A stretch of 64,000 nt of DNA from Daphnia carinata (taxonomy: Eukaryota; Arthropoda; Branchiopoda; Diplostraca; Daphniidae). The translations under genes and the position numbers were made by a program. Of the stretch, positions 10,875 through 24,700 are shown piece by piece (position 1 is the stretch's first letter; each line of letters starts with the position of its first letter). The DNA lies in assembly GCF_022539665.2 (NCBI RefSeq), contig NC_081335.1, positions 4,340,001 through 4,404,000 of the forward strand. Direction: 5' to 3'. The notes under the pieces were generated by a model. The model ran no database searches. It saw only the letters and a program-made list of their open reading frames with translations, and had not been told where the DNA came from.

Positions 10875-13800
10875 CTACCGACCCGGTTGAATGTAGGCGT
10901 CACGCAGTCGTTGAACACCAGCCCGGACGTAGCGGACAACGTCTCTTAAGGAACTGTGAAATGTGAGCGGCCCGCATTGCCGATCCAGCTGGATAAAAAA
11001 ATCTGAAAAAAAAAACAAAGCAAAAAGGAGTTTCACTTGAAAAATAGAATAAATTAAGAATGAACGTACCTTGAGCTTGCGCTCTTTGTACTAGATTGTC
11101 CGCCTGTTCCCAGAGCTCGTGGCAAGTGCACAGGTAGCTAAAGTACTGATTCTGCTTCTGCATGACACTGTGCACGCCGAGCGGTACCGAAACGCACGGG
11201 CCAGCATTGAGGTGATTGGGCGTCGACATGGCTAGCGGTTGACTGTTGGCCAGCTGTTGGGGTCGTTGTTGTTGCTGACCAACCTGGCCACTGTTGGGTT
11301 GACCGGGTGCTAATTCGCCACTACTGTAGCCCGACGATTGGCTACCCACTGAGCCAACCGACCCCGCTGGTGACGGAGTAGGTGAGAGTGGAGAAGGCGT
11401 CCCGGTGGTCCGGTAAAGAACACCTCCACCGGCATTAGCCTGTCCATGCATATCCAAGGCAATTCCACTGCCAGAGGCTCCGCCCATTGCCGGAGACGTC
11501 ACCGCCACTGTGGTGGCCTTTAACGAGATCAAAAATTATGTGCATTAAAACAAAGTGGGTCCATCATCGGAGAGGTGGATGTTTACAACGAAAGGTTCAC
11601 CTTGGCGTGATAATCTCCGAGCACCTTGGAGAACTCTTTGACCTCGTGCCGCCGCATTTTGAAGAGTTTGAGGTAGAGGAGCGACTGGCAGCGTAGCGAC
11701 AGGATTTGAAGCTTGGCGTCAATGTTGGCCGATTGGGAGCCGGCCTGAGGCTGATGCCGGAACTTGGACGAGATGTAACGGATCAGATTGAGCGTGTCCT
11801 TGTACATGGTAAAAGCTGCTTTCTCCGTCATCCGGTCGTGCTCCATAGCGTTGCCCGTCAGGATAAAAAACAGCACAGCTTCCAAATATTGAACGGCTTG
11901 CAGGGTCCGGTCCGTTTGCTGTTCCATAGTAAAGACACAGAAACACAATCAACACTCGAAACGGGCAAGGGATGAATAAACATTTAGATCATTTCGTTAC
12001 CTGTTTGTCGGCCGCGTGTTTGAGAGCTTTAGCTTCACTGAGGAAATGATTATGATCTCGATCTTCCTGTTCCAGCTGATGTGCTGGCGGTTCCTCGAAA
12101 TAACTAAAATACACGATGCTGGTGCCCGGCTGCGTTTGCTGTTGGCTGCGCATCATGGGCGGTGGTGCTGGTGAGGCATTTCTTGGATCGTATGGAGATA
12201 GACAAGACTTGACATCGACGGACGGAATGTGTGTGGGTGTAGGAACGACCGGAGCGAGAGGGCCAGCCTCGTCCTCCTCTTCTTCCGTGCTGCGTTTCCG
12301 CCTGCTTTTCTTCTTCTGAGCCTTGCCCGCTTGAATCTCGGCCGCATCGTCCCCTTCGCCCTTCCGTTTCCGTTTGCTCTCCTTGCGATGCGATGGCGTT
12401 GCGTCCACCGGCGGCGGCACAGAGACGGACGACGTCGAACTGATGCTCGATCGTCGCTTGGAAGATTTCGATGACGACCTGCTGGGCGTCGACGATTTCT
12501 CAGCCTCACGTTTAGGCACTGGAGTTCTCGTTTTGTTCTCCACCGGCCGTTCGGGCATCTTCTCCTGCGTCGGCGGACGGACAGGAGCGGCCAATTTGCT
12601 TAGAGGTACTTGACACATCAAACTAGGCCGGCCGTTGACGTACGGAACGGCCGGTGCAACTTTAGCCGGTGGCGGAGGCGTCGGTGCCACCGGTGCTTTG
12701 GGACTGGCCGCCACTTCACTCACGACCTTCTTCGGTTCCAGTTTACCCTTCACACCTTTGCCACCAGCGGTCGGAACGGCCGCATCGGGCGCCGCCGCGC
12801 GATCTTGTCTTCCTTTCGCCCCAGTCGGTCGATAGATTTTCATAAACAGAGCACATTTACGATCAGAGTTCGGTTTCGAATCCATGTCCAGCTTGGGTGG
12901 GCTGTAATCCTTTTGCAGATCTTCGTCTCTCGGCCGCGGCTGGCCTTTGCCACCTCCGCTGGGCATCGATCTGCAACTGCTGCTGCTGCTGCTACTCGAA
13001 CTGCTGCTCGAACTGCTGCTCGAGCTGCTGCGACTACTGCTCGAGCTGCTGCTGCTCCTACTCCGACTGCGAGACGGGAAAAGGACCCGGCTGGCCACGG
13101 CCGTCGGCGGCGTGGGCATTTTCGCGGTCGTCGTCAATTTCGATGGACTTTGAGAGTGGACGTTGTTTTTGCGCGGAGTCGTCGGAGGCGTCGCCGTCAC
13201 CGACAGGCTCGGCTTTCTCGCCTTCAAAGGGGACGGCGTGTTCTCGACGTCGACTTCGCTGTTGGACGGCGACGATGAACTGCTCACCGACGACGTGGTC
13301 GTGTCCAGGATCTCGCGTGATATCGGAGCCTGGACGTTGGCAGATTGTTTCCTCGGTGCCCGACCTGGCCGTTTGGAAGCTTCTTTGCCCGAAGCAGGTG
13401 CAGTAGATGAATTGACTTGTTTCTTCGGCCGGCCGGGCCCTCTTCGTTTAGGAGGGGCTTCCACTGGCGCAGCGGGAGCAGGCAAAGCTGGCGGGGCCGT
13501 TACGACAGGCTGTCGTGGCCGCGCTTCTGGCACTGGACGCTCGTCGTCGCTGCTGCTGCTGCTCTCCGAATGAGACAAGCGATTCAAACTGTTTTTACTA
13601 GAAGATTGGGACTGTTTGACTCTCCGGTTGGTGGACGCTTTCGAACCAGATGAAGGCAAGTTAGGCCGGGGTGTAAAGTGATCCTCCGAGTCGGACATCT
13701 CCGACAATATGTTCTCGGGCACAATCATTTTGGACAAGGCAGAATTGACGTCCGGCTGCTCAGAGTCGCTATCTGAAGTCACTTTGGCTACGGACGATGT

Positions 13801-16674
13801 CGTCGCGTTCTTGTCTCCTTTGAACAGTCCGTCCTCCAGCTCGGAGGCGGGAGTTGGGCTGTCGAATCGAAGACCTGCCGAGCTGCCAAAGAAGTCATCG
13901 TCGTCATCGTCGGGACGACGAAGCGAATCGCCCAGGGTGTCCCTTCGATCCAATGAGATTTGATCAAGGCCTGACTGCGAAACGTCCGAGCCCCTCGTCG
14001 TGCCTTCGAATATGCTGCTAGGAGGATTGATGGGCAGGAACGATTTCAAGCTCCAGCTGGGAGTATTGGCCGGCTGTTGTTGCTGTGGCTGTTGTTGTTG
14101 GATGAAGAAAAACAAACAAACAAAGGATTACACGCTAGATCAATATCGATCTTGCTGATTGACAGATCACGCGATAACACGGGTTTAACTCTCTCTCATT
14201 GTTTACCTGTTTAGGCGGAGAAACGTGAGGGGGTTTTGTTTCCGGCTCAACATGTTCACCCTCAGAGCTAGAATCCGAACTGGAACCCTCCGATTCCGAA
14301 CTGGAATCGTCATCTGAATCTTCAGCCTCACTAGGAGCGGCTGTAGCAGGACCAGAGAGTGGCGAACGAGGTCTTGGTGGACTGTTCATCAATGGTTCCA
14401 TCGGACTGGAAGGCAGTGGGCTGAGAACTGGGGCAGTTGAGGTGGTGGCAGCGGCGGGAATCTTGATCGAAGATTCTGCCTCAGAGTCCTGATCGCTATC
14501 AGAGATGCTCAAATCATCCATTAGCCCGCCGTTGGAAGGCATCCGCTTCGGCGGTGGGTGTCCGAAATCGAAATGATCCACTTCTTTGCGCGGAGTGGCA
14601 GCAAAGGCCGTTAACGGTGTCACAGCAGCCGATTTCATCTCCTTGAGGATATCATGGACATCCGGTCCTTCCGGTGTCGACGGAGGAGGATTGTTGAAAC
14701 TCAACTTTGGTGGATGGGGTCGAGCATTGTTCATTGGCGGACGCTGCCTCGATGAAGAGGTAGACGATGATGATGAGGAAGAGGAGGATGAAGATGATGA
14801 AGAAGACGAAGACGCACCGCTATGATATCCTCCACCGGGGCCAGGTCCAGGAGCCTTGTGTAACCCCGTCATACTACTTGTAGTATTACTATTACTACTG
14901 CTGGACCGGCCGGGCGGAGCTGAACTTCTTTGATGAGCAACATGCGGTGCAGCGTGCGACGGAGGTTTCATCAGATTACCGCCCGATGAAGAGAGCCGTT
15001 GGTGAGAGTGTCCCTGACCCAGACCCGAGGACGGGGCCGGCTTGGTAGGTGTAGCGAATTCTGGCCGGCTACTACTGCTCGATGGTGGAGGTGGAGTGTC
15101 GGGTGGGTCATGATGTTCCCGACTCGGTAGGGGTGTAGAGGGTTCTTGGTACACTCCGATCAAATATTTGGAATCTTCTATGATCGACGGAGCGTACCGG
15201 CCCAGCGTCTTGACAATCATCTGATGCGTCGGGTCATCTGAAGACGGCCGAAGCTGCGAATTAGAAACGCAATAATAACAATTAATTTTTTTTTCTTTTT
15301 TTGGCAGGGATGAAAAAAGATGATGAAGATATTACGCGGACGGGCGCGTCAAAGACGGGCATGAACGACTCCTCGGGCTCGGCCAGCATAGATGACATCT
15401 GGGCCCTGGCCCTGGCCTGGAGTTCACGATCACGTGATCGATCACCGGCATCACGACTGCTGCAATAGAAAGAAAACAAGTAAACATTAATGAATTATCC
15501 GGTAGACGACAAAAGCGAAAGGCCAACAAGTTCCTTGACGGCCTTGGATCATTGAAGATTTTGCAAAACAAACACAAATAAAGTAACAAGTGAAACGAGC
15601 ATATACAAAACCGAGATGACGTTCATGTTTTCGGGTTTTGAAAATGATAATAAAAAGAAAGGCCAACAAGAGACTGAAGCTGTTTAGGTCTACCACTCTA
15701 CGCCTTTCGGATGAGATGCACCGTTATTAGAGCCAACAGCTCGTTCCCGTTAAGTTCAATGGCCCTTTGGGCGGGGAAGAGACGACGAAATGCCTCTACG
15801 GCAATTTGGCGTGACGGCCTGATCATCTCGCCTATTGCAATCGAGAGGCGATTCCTTGATTGTCCATCTAACTTTCATCGATCCATAAATCCGATCAGTA
15901 GGGATAAACAATGTTAGTCACGCAAAAAAACCGAAGGGGAAAAATGGCGAATAAAGGATGACTATACTGTTCCAGTAGCTGGACTTGACTTTTACGGCCT
16001 TGGCCGAGCATCGAGTCGATTTAGGCCATGGACGACAATGCAAAATCCAAAGACTCTGCACTATTGTGTGGATGAAGTCTTCCAATCTCTACAGTTGCCT
16101 TATACGTTTCTTCATAAAGTTGTAGGGGGATCACTTGACCATCCACTTTTAGATCATTTCAAATCCAAAGTAACCAGAAAAAGGACAAGGTTCAGTAACT
16201 AGGGGACATGGACATAAGAGAAAACACCAAATACTGTTTGGTTGGTTGTGCAACACAGCGCCACCACTTTCTTTTCTCTGGATTTGGTCGAAAGTAGGGC
16301 ACTCTTAAAATTTCCTGACTCTACCCTGTGCCAGTAGAAAAGACAAGGACAGCTCGCACTAAAATGCAATCAAGCTCCATTTGCACTTGAATCTCACAAA
16401 GGAAATAATGAGACGGTCAATAAAAGAATCAAATTCGCCTGCAAAATTCCCAGTCGACCTGATAAAATAACCAAGTTCCACCTGATAAGCCTGCATGTTT
16501 ATATGTGGCACTGGACGCTTGTAACTTATCAGGGAGTAAACATTCACTAAAAGTGAATGTGTAAAACCTGTATCGAAGGGTTGATGAGCAAAAGAACCAC
16601 TGCAATGACACACAAACGGTGATAAATAGAACAACAATAAATTAAATAGTTCATTACCTCAAATAATTAGACAT
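10875..16674 (-). CDS. lilli: AF4/FMR2 family protein (lilliputian/AFF4-like)
   Basis: Scaffold of the super elongation complex (P-TEFb, ELL, ENL/AF9) in the nucleus. Exons: 16658-16674 (17 nt), 15336-15459, 14207-15253, 12001-14088, 11601-11918, 11070-11517, 10875-11002; about 1389 residues. Evidence: an N-terminal [16 protein letters not shown] segment, a long Ser/Pro/acidic disordered middle with a poly-Ser run, a Lys-rich NLS-like region, then the conserved AFF C-terminal homology domain ([16 protein letters not shown]...[18 protein letters not shown]), with a last exon ending [14 protein letters not shown]. That exon is out of frame with its neighbour unless spliced in phase 1, and in that phase it matches AFF4. 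The 17-nt first exon and the acceptor at 15459 (or 15456) are least certain. A possible acceptor alternative exists near 14088. Confidence 0.9.
12969..13075 (-). repeat. Serine-encoding triplet repeat within lilliputian
   Basis: CTG/CGA-type triplets on the + strand encode an almost uninterrupted Ser run on the minus strand, using mixed AGC/AGT/TCG codons. Such runs sit in the disordered transactivation region of AFF proteins. Confidence 0.8.
15460..16657. other. First intron of the lilliputian model
   Basis: 1.2 kb between the 17-nt putative first coding exon and exon 2. No other gene seen. Could equally be promoter plus 5' UTR if translation starts in exon 2. Confidence 0.4.
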
Positions 16675-18723
16675 TGTAGAGTCAAGATCATGAGTGATAA
16701 GATGAGGTCAACACCGGAAAATAGAAAGAACGGAATATTCTTTTATAGGCGACGAGTCGAACAATGAAGAGGTAACACACTCAGGCGTCGAGTGTGTGCA
16801 GAAGATTGAAATTGTTTTTCTTCCTTCTCTTGGTCGTCCGCCACAAGTTACAAAGGCTTTTTTTTTCTCGACCGTGTACGTTTGTCTTGTTTAGATATTT
16901 AAATGGCGAATCAACTGGCCCACAGCAAAGTCTGTCCAATCGATAGGGCTGGTAGTGCACATTTTCCACCCCATACGTGCACGTACGTAACCAATGAGAA
17001 ATGTGTGCAAGTCTCTCGGCCACCACAATCCGAGACGCTCAGACGCTGTCGCGAGATGTCAGAAATCACACACACACACACACACACAATGGAGGAAGGG
17101 GAGGAGGAGGGGTAAAGTGGAGTGAATGTAACCAACACACACTAGATCTCCAATATATCCCAAAACTGATGACGAAATGGCCACACAAACAACGTTGATG
17201 TCTTCCAGTTAGTAGGTATATATGTATGTATACACAATAGGCAAAAGGGGGGGGCCTGATGTGTCGACGAGTTAACGAAAACTTATGAACCCTCTCACTA
17301 CTCGAACTGCGCCACTGTCAGCAACGACGAATCACGAAGATTGCAAGTTCCGTCCAAATGGACACTGGAAGCCATTTGTGGCTTCATTACACTTTTTCAG
17401 ATCGTTTCCTGACTATACGGGCCTTTGATATGGGGAAAAAACGTATTTCTCTCCGTTTCTCTCTAGCACAGTAGATGCTACAGGTCATGTCACTCCGCCT
17501 TACTGTGGTGTGTGTGCTATTGCTGCTGGGGCCCTTTTTTTCGCCCACTTCCCCATACAATCCTTTTTAACCACCTTTAAACGATTAATATGGGTTCCAC
17601 TTAAAACACCAAAACATTAGCAAAACTTGGACGTGGCGTTATTGTTCAACGGATTTCCACTGACCAAATGGAGAAACTCGGTACCGTGCTGAAATAAAAA
17701 ACACAACGACACCAGATCTATTTAGTCGTCCCTTGTGCCTCTTTTTTTCCGTCGGGGGTTCTCTCTTTTCACTTCTTCTGCTAGTTTTCCCAACTCTCTC
17801 TCTACGATTTCTAATATGCGAAATGGCATCGCTGTGCCGGCGCCATTTTTGAAAATCAAACACCAACAGCCTTCTGTATTACAGTAAAAGTGTATTTGCC
17901 ATTTCAAAGAAACAAAAAAAGAGCTTTGGTTATTACCGTCAATGACAGCTCAACACTTTTCATTCATTAGGACAAAAAGGAGGTCAAAGTAAGAAGGATC
18001 AAACCAATAACTCGTAATGCAAACAGAGAAAATGAAGAACCAAAAGTGAAGAAATGTTTTTTTTTCATAAAAAAAAAAAATACCAGCTAAATTTATGTCA
18101 CTACAATTGTCGGACCGAAAAAAAGGTTCTCAGCGACAGTCAACGACGTCCAGGCATGGTAACAGAGAAAACAATTTCAATTCCATCGTTAAGAAAAAAG
18201 TGTTGGGTAGGTCGAGCAAAATATGTTGAACACCGAATTCCAAGGTGAATCGGAAATAGCATTGCTCACGTTTTCCATTATAAAAAAGGAAGTTAAGATG
18301 AATGGGAGACCAAGATTCACGCAGACTAAAACAGATGACATTCTGCGAGTCCCTTTCTCTCACACTATTAAGATTTGTTGTTTAGTTTGCACGGGCGATA
18401 TAATAATCTAAACGAGGATTTGACGGGCGGGAAAGGAACCAGGTTCCACTTGGCAAAACCACTGCTACAAAGAACAGACGATTTAGTTAGGAAAATTTTC
18501 TAAATGGAAAATTCCTTTGTTGGAATTGGCTTCAATTGTTAATTCTTTTCAACGAACAAAAATATGGAGAATTAAAAAAAAAATCATCGCGATCGATTTT
18601 TTTTCTTTTTTGCTTTGTTTTTTTTTAGTGGAAAAAAAATATGAGGTTTGTATGAGGCATGAAGCGATGCAGTAAACGCTGGTGTGCTGTGTGGGCTGGC
18701 ATGTTGTAGTCGATTGTTGTTTT
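16675..18723. other. Intergenic: lilli upstream region and GLYR1 3' flank
   Basis: About 2 kb without a convincing gene. It contains a (CA)n microsatellite at 17067-17088, pyrimidine/purine-rich tracts and poly-A runs. ORFs of 60-95 codons show no recognisable domain. Confidence 0.5.
17067..17088 (+). repeat. (CA)n microsatellite
   Basis: Eleven CA units in the lilliputian upstream region. Confidence 0.9.
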
Positions 18724-21700
18724 TTAAAACCGGGCCCGAATATAGACAGCTGAAACGTCGTGATCGGCGTAGCCCAGACGCTTAGCGTGTTTATAGACTT
18801 CGTTGGCAGCGGCCGAGACGGGCAAAGGCTGCTCAAGTTGGTCTCCCATAGACAGCGACAATTTCAAGTCCTTCTGCATGTGCTGCAGCGGCAGGTTGGT
18901 GGGGAAGGCTCCCTCGAGAATGGCTGAAATTGGTAAAACAACAATATAAATAATCAATATTTTTGACACTAGACATCCATAATATTTCTATGGTTTCAAC
19001 GTATCGATTCAGCCATTCAAATTAAAAATCTACGACGCAACAATTTCGATGTTTGTTTAACCAAACACGAAAAAAAAAACGAATCAACTGTTACCTTTTC
19101 CCTTTTCAAGCAACAACGGACACGACAAGGTGGTAAGCTCAAAGATCTCTAGGACATCGCGTTGTTGTAGACCAGCTCGATCAGCAAGTGCCATTCCTTC
19201 AGCAACACCAGCTACGGCTACACCCATCATCAATTGCAAGACTAGGTTCATCTTTGACGCGCTTCCTACTTCGCCTATTCCATCCAAACAACAGATCAAT
19301 TGAAACACTGACGTTCATCAAAAAATTTAGAAATTGTTTTTTATCGTTACCGAGGAAAAAGGAATTTTTGCCCATGGCCTGAAAGCAAGATTGGCAATCA
19401 TCGAAAAGGCTCCTATCTCCAGCAGCTAGGATGACCAGCATTCCTTCTTCAGCTTGAACTTTACTGCCTTGAATTTGCGCCTCCAGATAACGACCTCCTT
19501 TACCGGTAATAGCCTGGTAAATTGGTTAACGAGTTCACCGATTATACTTTGCAACGTATGGCTTGGTAAATGTAATATACCTCCGCAATGTCTTGCGATG
19601 TTTCGGCGTCGATGCCTGTCATCTCAACAAACCCCTTGTCAGCTGACATTTCTTGGAGAACGCCACAATTGCCAAATACCATCTACATGCCGCGCCAAGG
19701 TAAAGAAATGGTGGATGAGTAACATTGTCATAAACTAGGCTATGAGGTTAACATGTTGGTATAAATAAACAAGGCAGAACGTCAAAACAATTATCCTTAC
19801 GTCTTTGGCTACTTGAGGGTCCGAAACGCACGAAAACGTAATATCAGCCGCCGATATCACATCCGATGGAGTCAGTGCCTCCTCCGCGCCAGCTTTGACA
19901 AAATCTTGACACTATTTCAAAATAGAAAAAAATATGTAAATATTCATATCTATATATATATTGTTCGTTGTCATTTCGCTACGCTTATAGGTTCTTTGCC
20001 AACATTTATTTTTAAAATTATTTGTTTGAAAAAATGTTGAATCTATTGACCGCTAGATGGCAAGACGTTCTTTGAAAATATACCAGATAGAAAAAGAGAA
20101 TCTGTGCATCAGGAAGATAGAGGAAGGGAATAGAACAGGCCGAGATAGCCCACTGTTAGATAACACACAAATGAGAAAAACGGGACCAAAACAACAGGGA
20201 GGGGGGAGCCTCAAAGGATGTTAGGCAGCCATAGTTATGTTTGCAAGTCGAACTAGAACATATAAACGAAACCCGACGAAAGGAAAGCTGATTCCTCATC
20301 TTTAGAGCAAGTATCATCATGTTGTAGTTTGAACCAGTCCGGGGGTTTCTGTAAACCACATAACTTAACGCACTGGTTTAAAAATATGCAATGCTATCGT
20401 GTTTTCAAGAACAAAAATTAGGTCGGACTGATAGAAGTTTTCGTTGTCCAAAATAACAATTTGCTATAGGGAATACGAAAGTATGTTTTCTTTCAACTCA
20501 ATCATAAGTTTTCCTATTTCTGTTGGCGATATTGGTGCATTGAAAGTCAGACAAGGAGAAATGCATTATTATCAAGGCCACGGAGATGGAAGAGAGTGTA
20601 AACAACTTCGTATTCGTACATTAAATAAAAGTTCGGGGGCCAGAACTACAACGCTATTCCCGACTGACGATTTCTTTTCTAGCCTCGCAAACCACGAGAT
20701 GTGTTTTCTTTTCACAGAAAACACACTTCCTTTGTTATTGCACAGCGCCCCAAGCGGACAGAGAATTACTAAGTAATCAAAAAATGTAACGGTCCTTTTT
20801 CTTTGACCCATCGCAGTGTCGACAGTTTAATTTTGATAAATGCAGAAAAAATTACAATGATTTAACCAGATGCATTTTTAACGCACACGGAAAAACTCAA
20901 CGATTCCCATTCTTAAAAAAAAAAAAAGGACGATCAGTTTTCGCATCTACAAAAATGTCAGAAAGGCCGACGTGATTTTGTAAAACTTGAAACGTTGCAT
21001 TACCCGACGCCACAGCTGATAGCTAAGAATCAGCCACACTAAGACACATTGGAAAGAGGCTTCCAAGGCTGCAGAAAAAACCGTTTCGGACGAGAAATGT
21101 TTTACGTGCTGCAAAAGTGATCTCCCCAAATATATACAGGTAATTAGTAAACGACACTGATTCGATTGGAAATTATGGCGCTCAGTGTTGTTGGAGGCTC
21201 GCGAACGTGGTGGAATCTGATAGTAGCTTTGTCGTTGACATCTCTCACAACAGCTAACGAAGTACAATGCCCCTTGCCGTGCCATTGCGAAAATGGCGAG
21301 GTAGACTGCACTCAAGCTGGTTTGAAGGTATGGCCAACTAATTTGCCAGCCAACACAACGACGCTTATACTTAGTCGCAATCAGTTAAAACGAATTCCTG
21401 TCGATGGATTCTATCTTTACCCTCGACTCAAAGTGCTAGACGTCAGCAACAATCAGGTCGAGCATATTGATGGGAATCTGCAACTGGATCATCTAGAAAA
21501 ACTGGACTTATCCCACAATGCCATTAGAAATCTCGTGTTCCTACACGGGCTACCTAAATTACGACATTTGGATGCAAGTTACAACCAACTGAATGAATTG
21601 GAAAATAATACGTTCATTCGCTCTACCAGACTTCACTGGCTACGGATAGATAGCAATCCCATCAAAACACTGCCAGCGAGTCTATTTCGTCGTAACGAAA

Positions 21701-24700
21701 TGATAGGCTATCTGTCGCTGTCAAACCTAGAAGTGGAGTCTTTACCACCGAGGCTGCTCGATCCAATGACTAGACTTCAACAGCTCGAAGTACGTGATAA
21801 CTACCGACTGGATACGCTACGCGACGAGATCTTTCATTATCTGGGCAACAGTTTACGACACCTAAACCTTGCTAACAATAGTTTAAGCTCACTCCCACGC
21901 TCCCTACGGCAACTGGACGCTCTACGCACTTTAAACTTGGATGGCAATCCATTCCAATGCGACTGTCAACTCTTTTGGTTCGCGAACTGGCTCGAAAAAC
22001 GCTCTGCTATCGTCCCGTCGAATGGCATGTTTTGTTTGGATTCGGGATTGCCCTTGGTCGAATCTTTGTGGAAGATGCACTGCAGTGCTGTCCGCCTTGA
22101 GACGTCAACTTTGTTCCAGGAAGGACTCTATGGACAGCCCGTTGTTTTGACGTGCAACTTCTCTGGCAACCCACAACCCAGCGTGACTTGGGTCACACCC
22201 GATCGCACTGTTCTACGTTGGCCATCAAAAACTCCTGCAGAGGAAGAGGAAAGTGTGGCTCTTTTATCACCAAGCCAGCTTCAAATTAACACTTTGAGTC
22301 GTCATACTGCCGGTGATTACGCATGCCACGCTTCGAACGCCCTATCCAACGTGACGGCTTTCATGCGCATTCACATCACTCCTAAAGGCTTTCGTAGGGT
22401 ACAAATTCACAGCATTATTGCTGGATTTACGTGCGTCGGCGTTTTTGTTTTCGTTGCACTTTTGGTTCAAGGATTCCGCTACCTAATGGACAGGTTCGCA
22501 ATACAACGCAATAAGATATAACTACCTCATATAACACTAATCGCTAAATGTTTCTTGTTATAGATTCGGATGGTGGGAATGCTGCTATTGCTGCGGTGAG
22601 AGACTCTCGCCACGGGCTAAACAAATCCGCAACTTACTAGAAGCCATCGAGCAGTATAAGAGCCAGCAATTGGAACGCCTTAGAGAAAATTACACAGGAC
22701 AGGTACGGTAGCACAAAATGCAAACAAAACAAAATTCCTATATGTGACATACGCACAGGTTCATCGCATTAGGGAAAACTGTGTCCAGCAAATGGAACGT
22801 ATCCATCAAGGCTATGCTGGGCAGGTAAAGTATCTGCGAGGCGTACGCGTTTACGGTACTCAACAGTTGACAACTATCCGCGAACAGTACAACGACCAGG
22901 TGAATTCTATTATTCCGCTATAAATGATTTAAGAAATGGCTCAAATTGAACGAAAAAAATTCAGGCTAAAAAGGTGTACGATTACACTGTTGACCGACTG
23001 CAAACAGTGCAACGCAATTACGTATCGCAGAGGTCTAAAGTACGTAAATTCAGCGCACATCAACTGATCCGTCTACGAGAAAAATATCAGTTCCAGCAGA
23101 AAACCCTCAACAAAATCATGGAAAATTTACCCGCATTTTACTTGGATTCGTGCCGCAGTGCTGCCTGTGCACGCACCGATTCTGTCTACTTTCAAGATGT
23201 TGGAGAAGTAGACGTTAACATTGACGTAGTAGAATCCATCATTAAGCAAGGCATCCAACTTGACTTGCCCGATGACATTTGCCTGGAAGACGAAAATCTT
23301 AACGGTATGGGAGAAGAAGAAATCGAGGCAGCCCCAGAGGAGACAGAAACAGCGGGAGGGAGACCACGAAAACGTTTTGGCCACGGACGACAGGCTAGTG
23401 CTGGTAGTCTAGATCTTAGTTTTCTTTTTGCACCAATTCGCTTCCCATCTCTTAACTGGCGACGGCGAAACACGGTTGATGAAGAAACGAAAAACGACGG
23501 TAGCGGAACAGCTCTAGAAGTAGCAGTAGAAATTTGCCCCGTTCCAGTTGAACAGGAACCTGAATGTAACAACACCCTACAAACCGGAACTCCAGCTGAA
23601 TGTTAAACATTTCCTCAAACACTAATTCCCTATCGATGTTTCCTTTATGTGTCTTTCTCATTTTAACTGCCCCCCAAATATGTCCATAATGCGATTTTGG
23701 ATGTCTGTGATCAAGTGGGTCGTGGTATGAATAAACGGATGCATCCCGCTATCATTTAACGGAATATAACAATATGTATGTGTTTTGAATGCGTACCTTT
23801 TCTGTTGTGCGGTTCCAGACGATAACTTTATGACCCGAGTTGAGGAGGTTCTTGACCATACCCGAGCCCATAATGCCCAGGCCAAGGAAGCCAAACTTGA
23901 GCGTGGACGGTTGAACGTTTTTCTCTTTCAGTGTCTGAGTCACTCTTTCAACATCAAGTGGTGGAGTGTCCTGTACAAACAAACATCAGGAACACGACGT
24001 GTGATTAATTTTACATTTCTAACAAACGCAAAGTATATGTAAGTAGCATTAAAACGTATTTAGCCACTAATGAATTGTAATATCACAATTCAGACACTAC
24101 AATGCCATTACCGGTCTTTGAATTGTAGCAGGTTGGTCAAGTATTCTAGAAACCAATCCGCTTTTGCGAGGAGAGGTATGGTTGGTCATAACAGAAGTGT
24201 CACTTGAGTTATCGATGGTTGTGTTGCTGCGTGGTTTTTTCCGGCTGGGGGTGGGCCCGGAATCACTCCCCGACTCGTCTGATGTCCGCCGTTTTCGTTC
24301 CTATGGCGGAAAAATACCCAAAAAATGTTAGCTTATTTTTACCAATATGACCAGCACTGTATTCTTTATTGAATAATTGATAGAAACTTATAGAAGCATA
24401 TTTAAACACAATTTCTGACACTTCAATGGAAATGGTTTTGATACCTTTGGTGTGCGCTTCACTTCTCTTTTGACTTTTTTGGGGCTGTCTTTTTCTTTGA
24501 CTTCATCTTTCAGTTTGTCAAAGTCTTCATCACTCTTTCCATCATCGGTAACAGCTTGCACCTGTTCTTCTTCCTTCTGTAACAGGTAGGTTGTGAAAAT
24601 TTGATCAACAAAATTTGTATAGCCCTCATTTTCTGTAACTTACAGGTGGGTTAACAATGTGTTTTTCAATTGCTTGGCAGGCATCTAAAAAGGCACGGCT

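Noticed and set aside
8616-10966. Many ORFs of 60-96 codons
   Set aside because: They follow poly-A/poly-T and short tandem repeats, giving Lys/Phe runs; no domain or splice structure.
12610-13573. Long plus-strand ORFs (up to 222 codons)
   Set aside because: Antisense shadows of the GC-rich, Ser-rich lilliputian exon; Arg/Thr-rich or Leu-rich low complexity.
20444-20776. 110-codon plus-strand ORF in the GLYR1 intron
   Set aside because: No domain, no splice partner and AT-rich context. Possibly 5' sequence of the nested gene, but unsupported.
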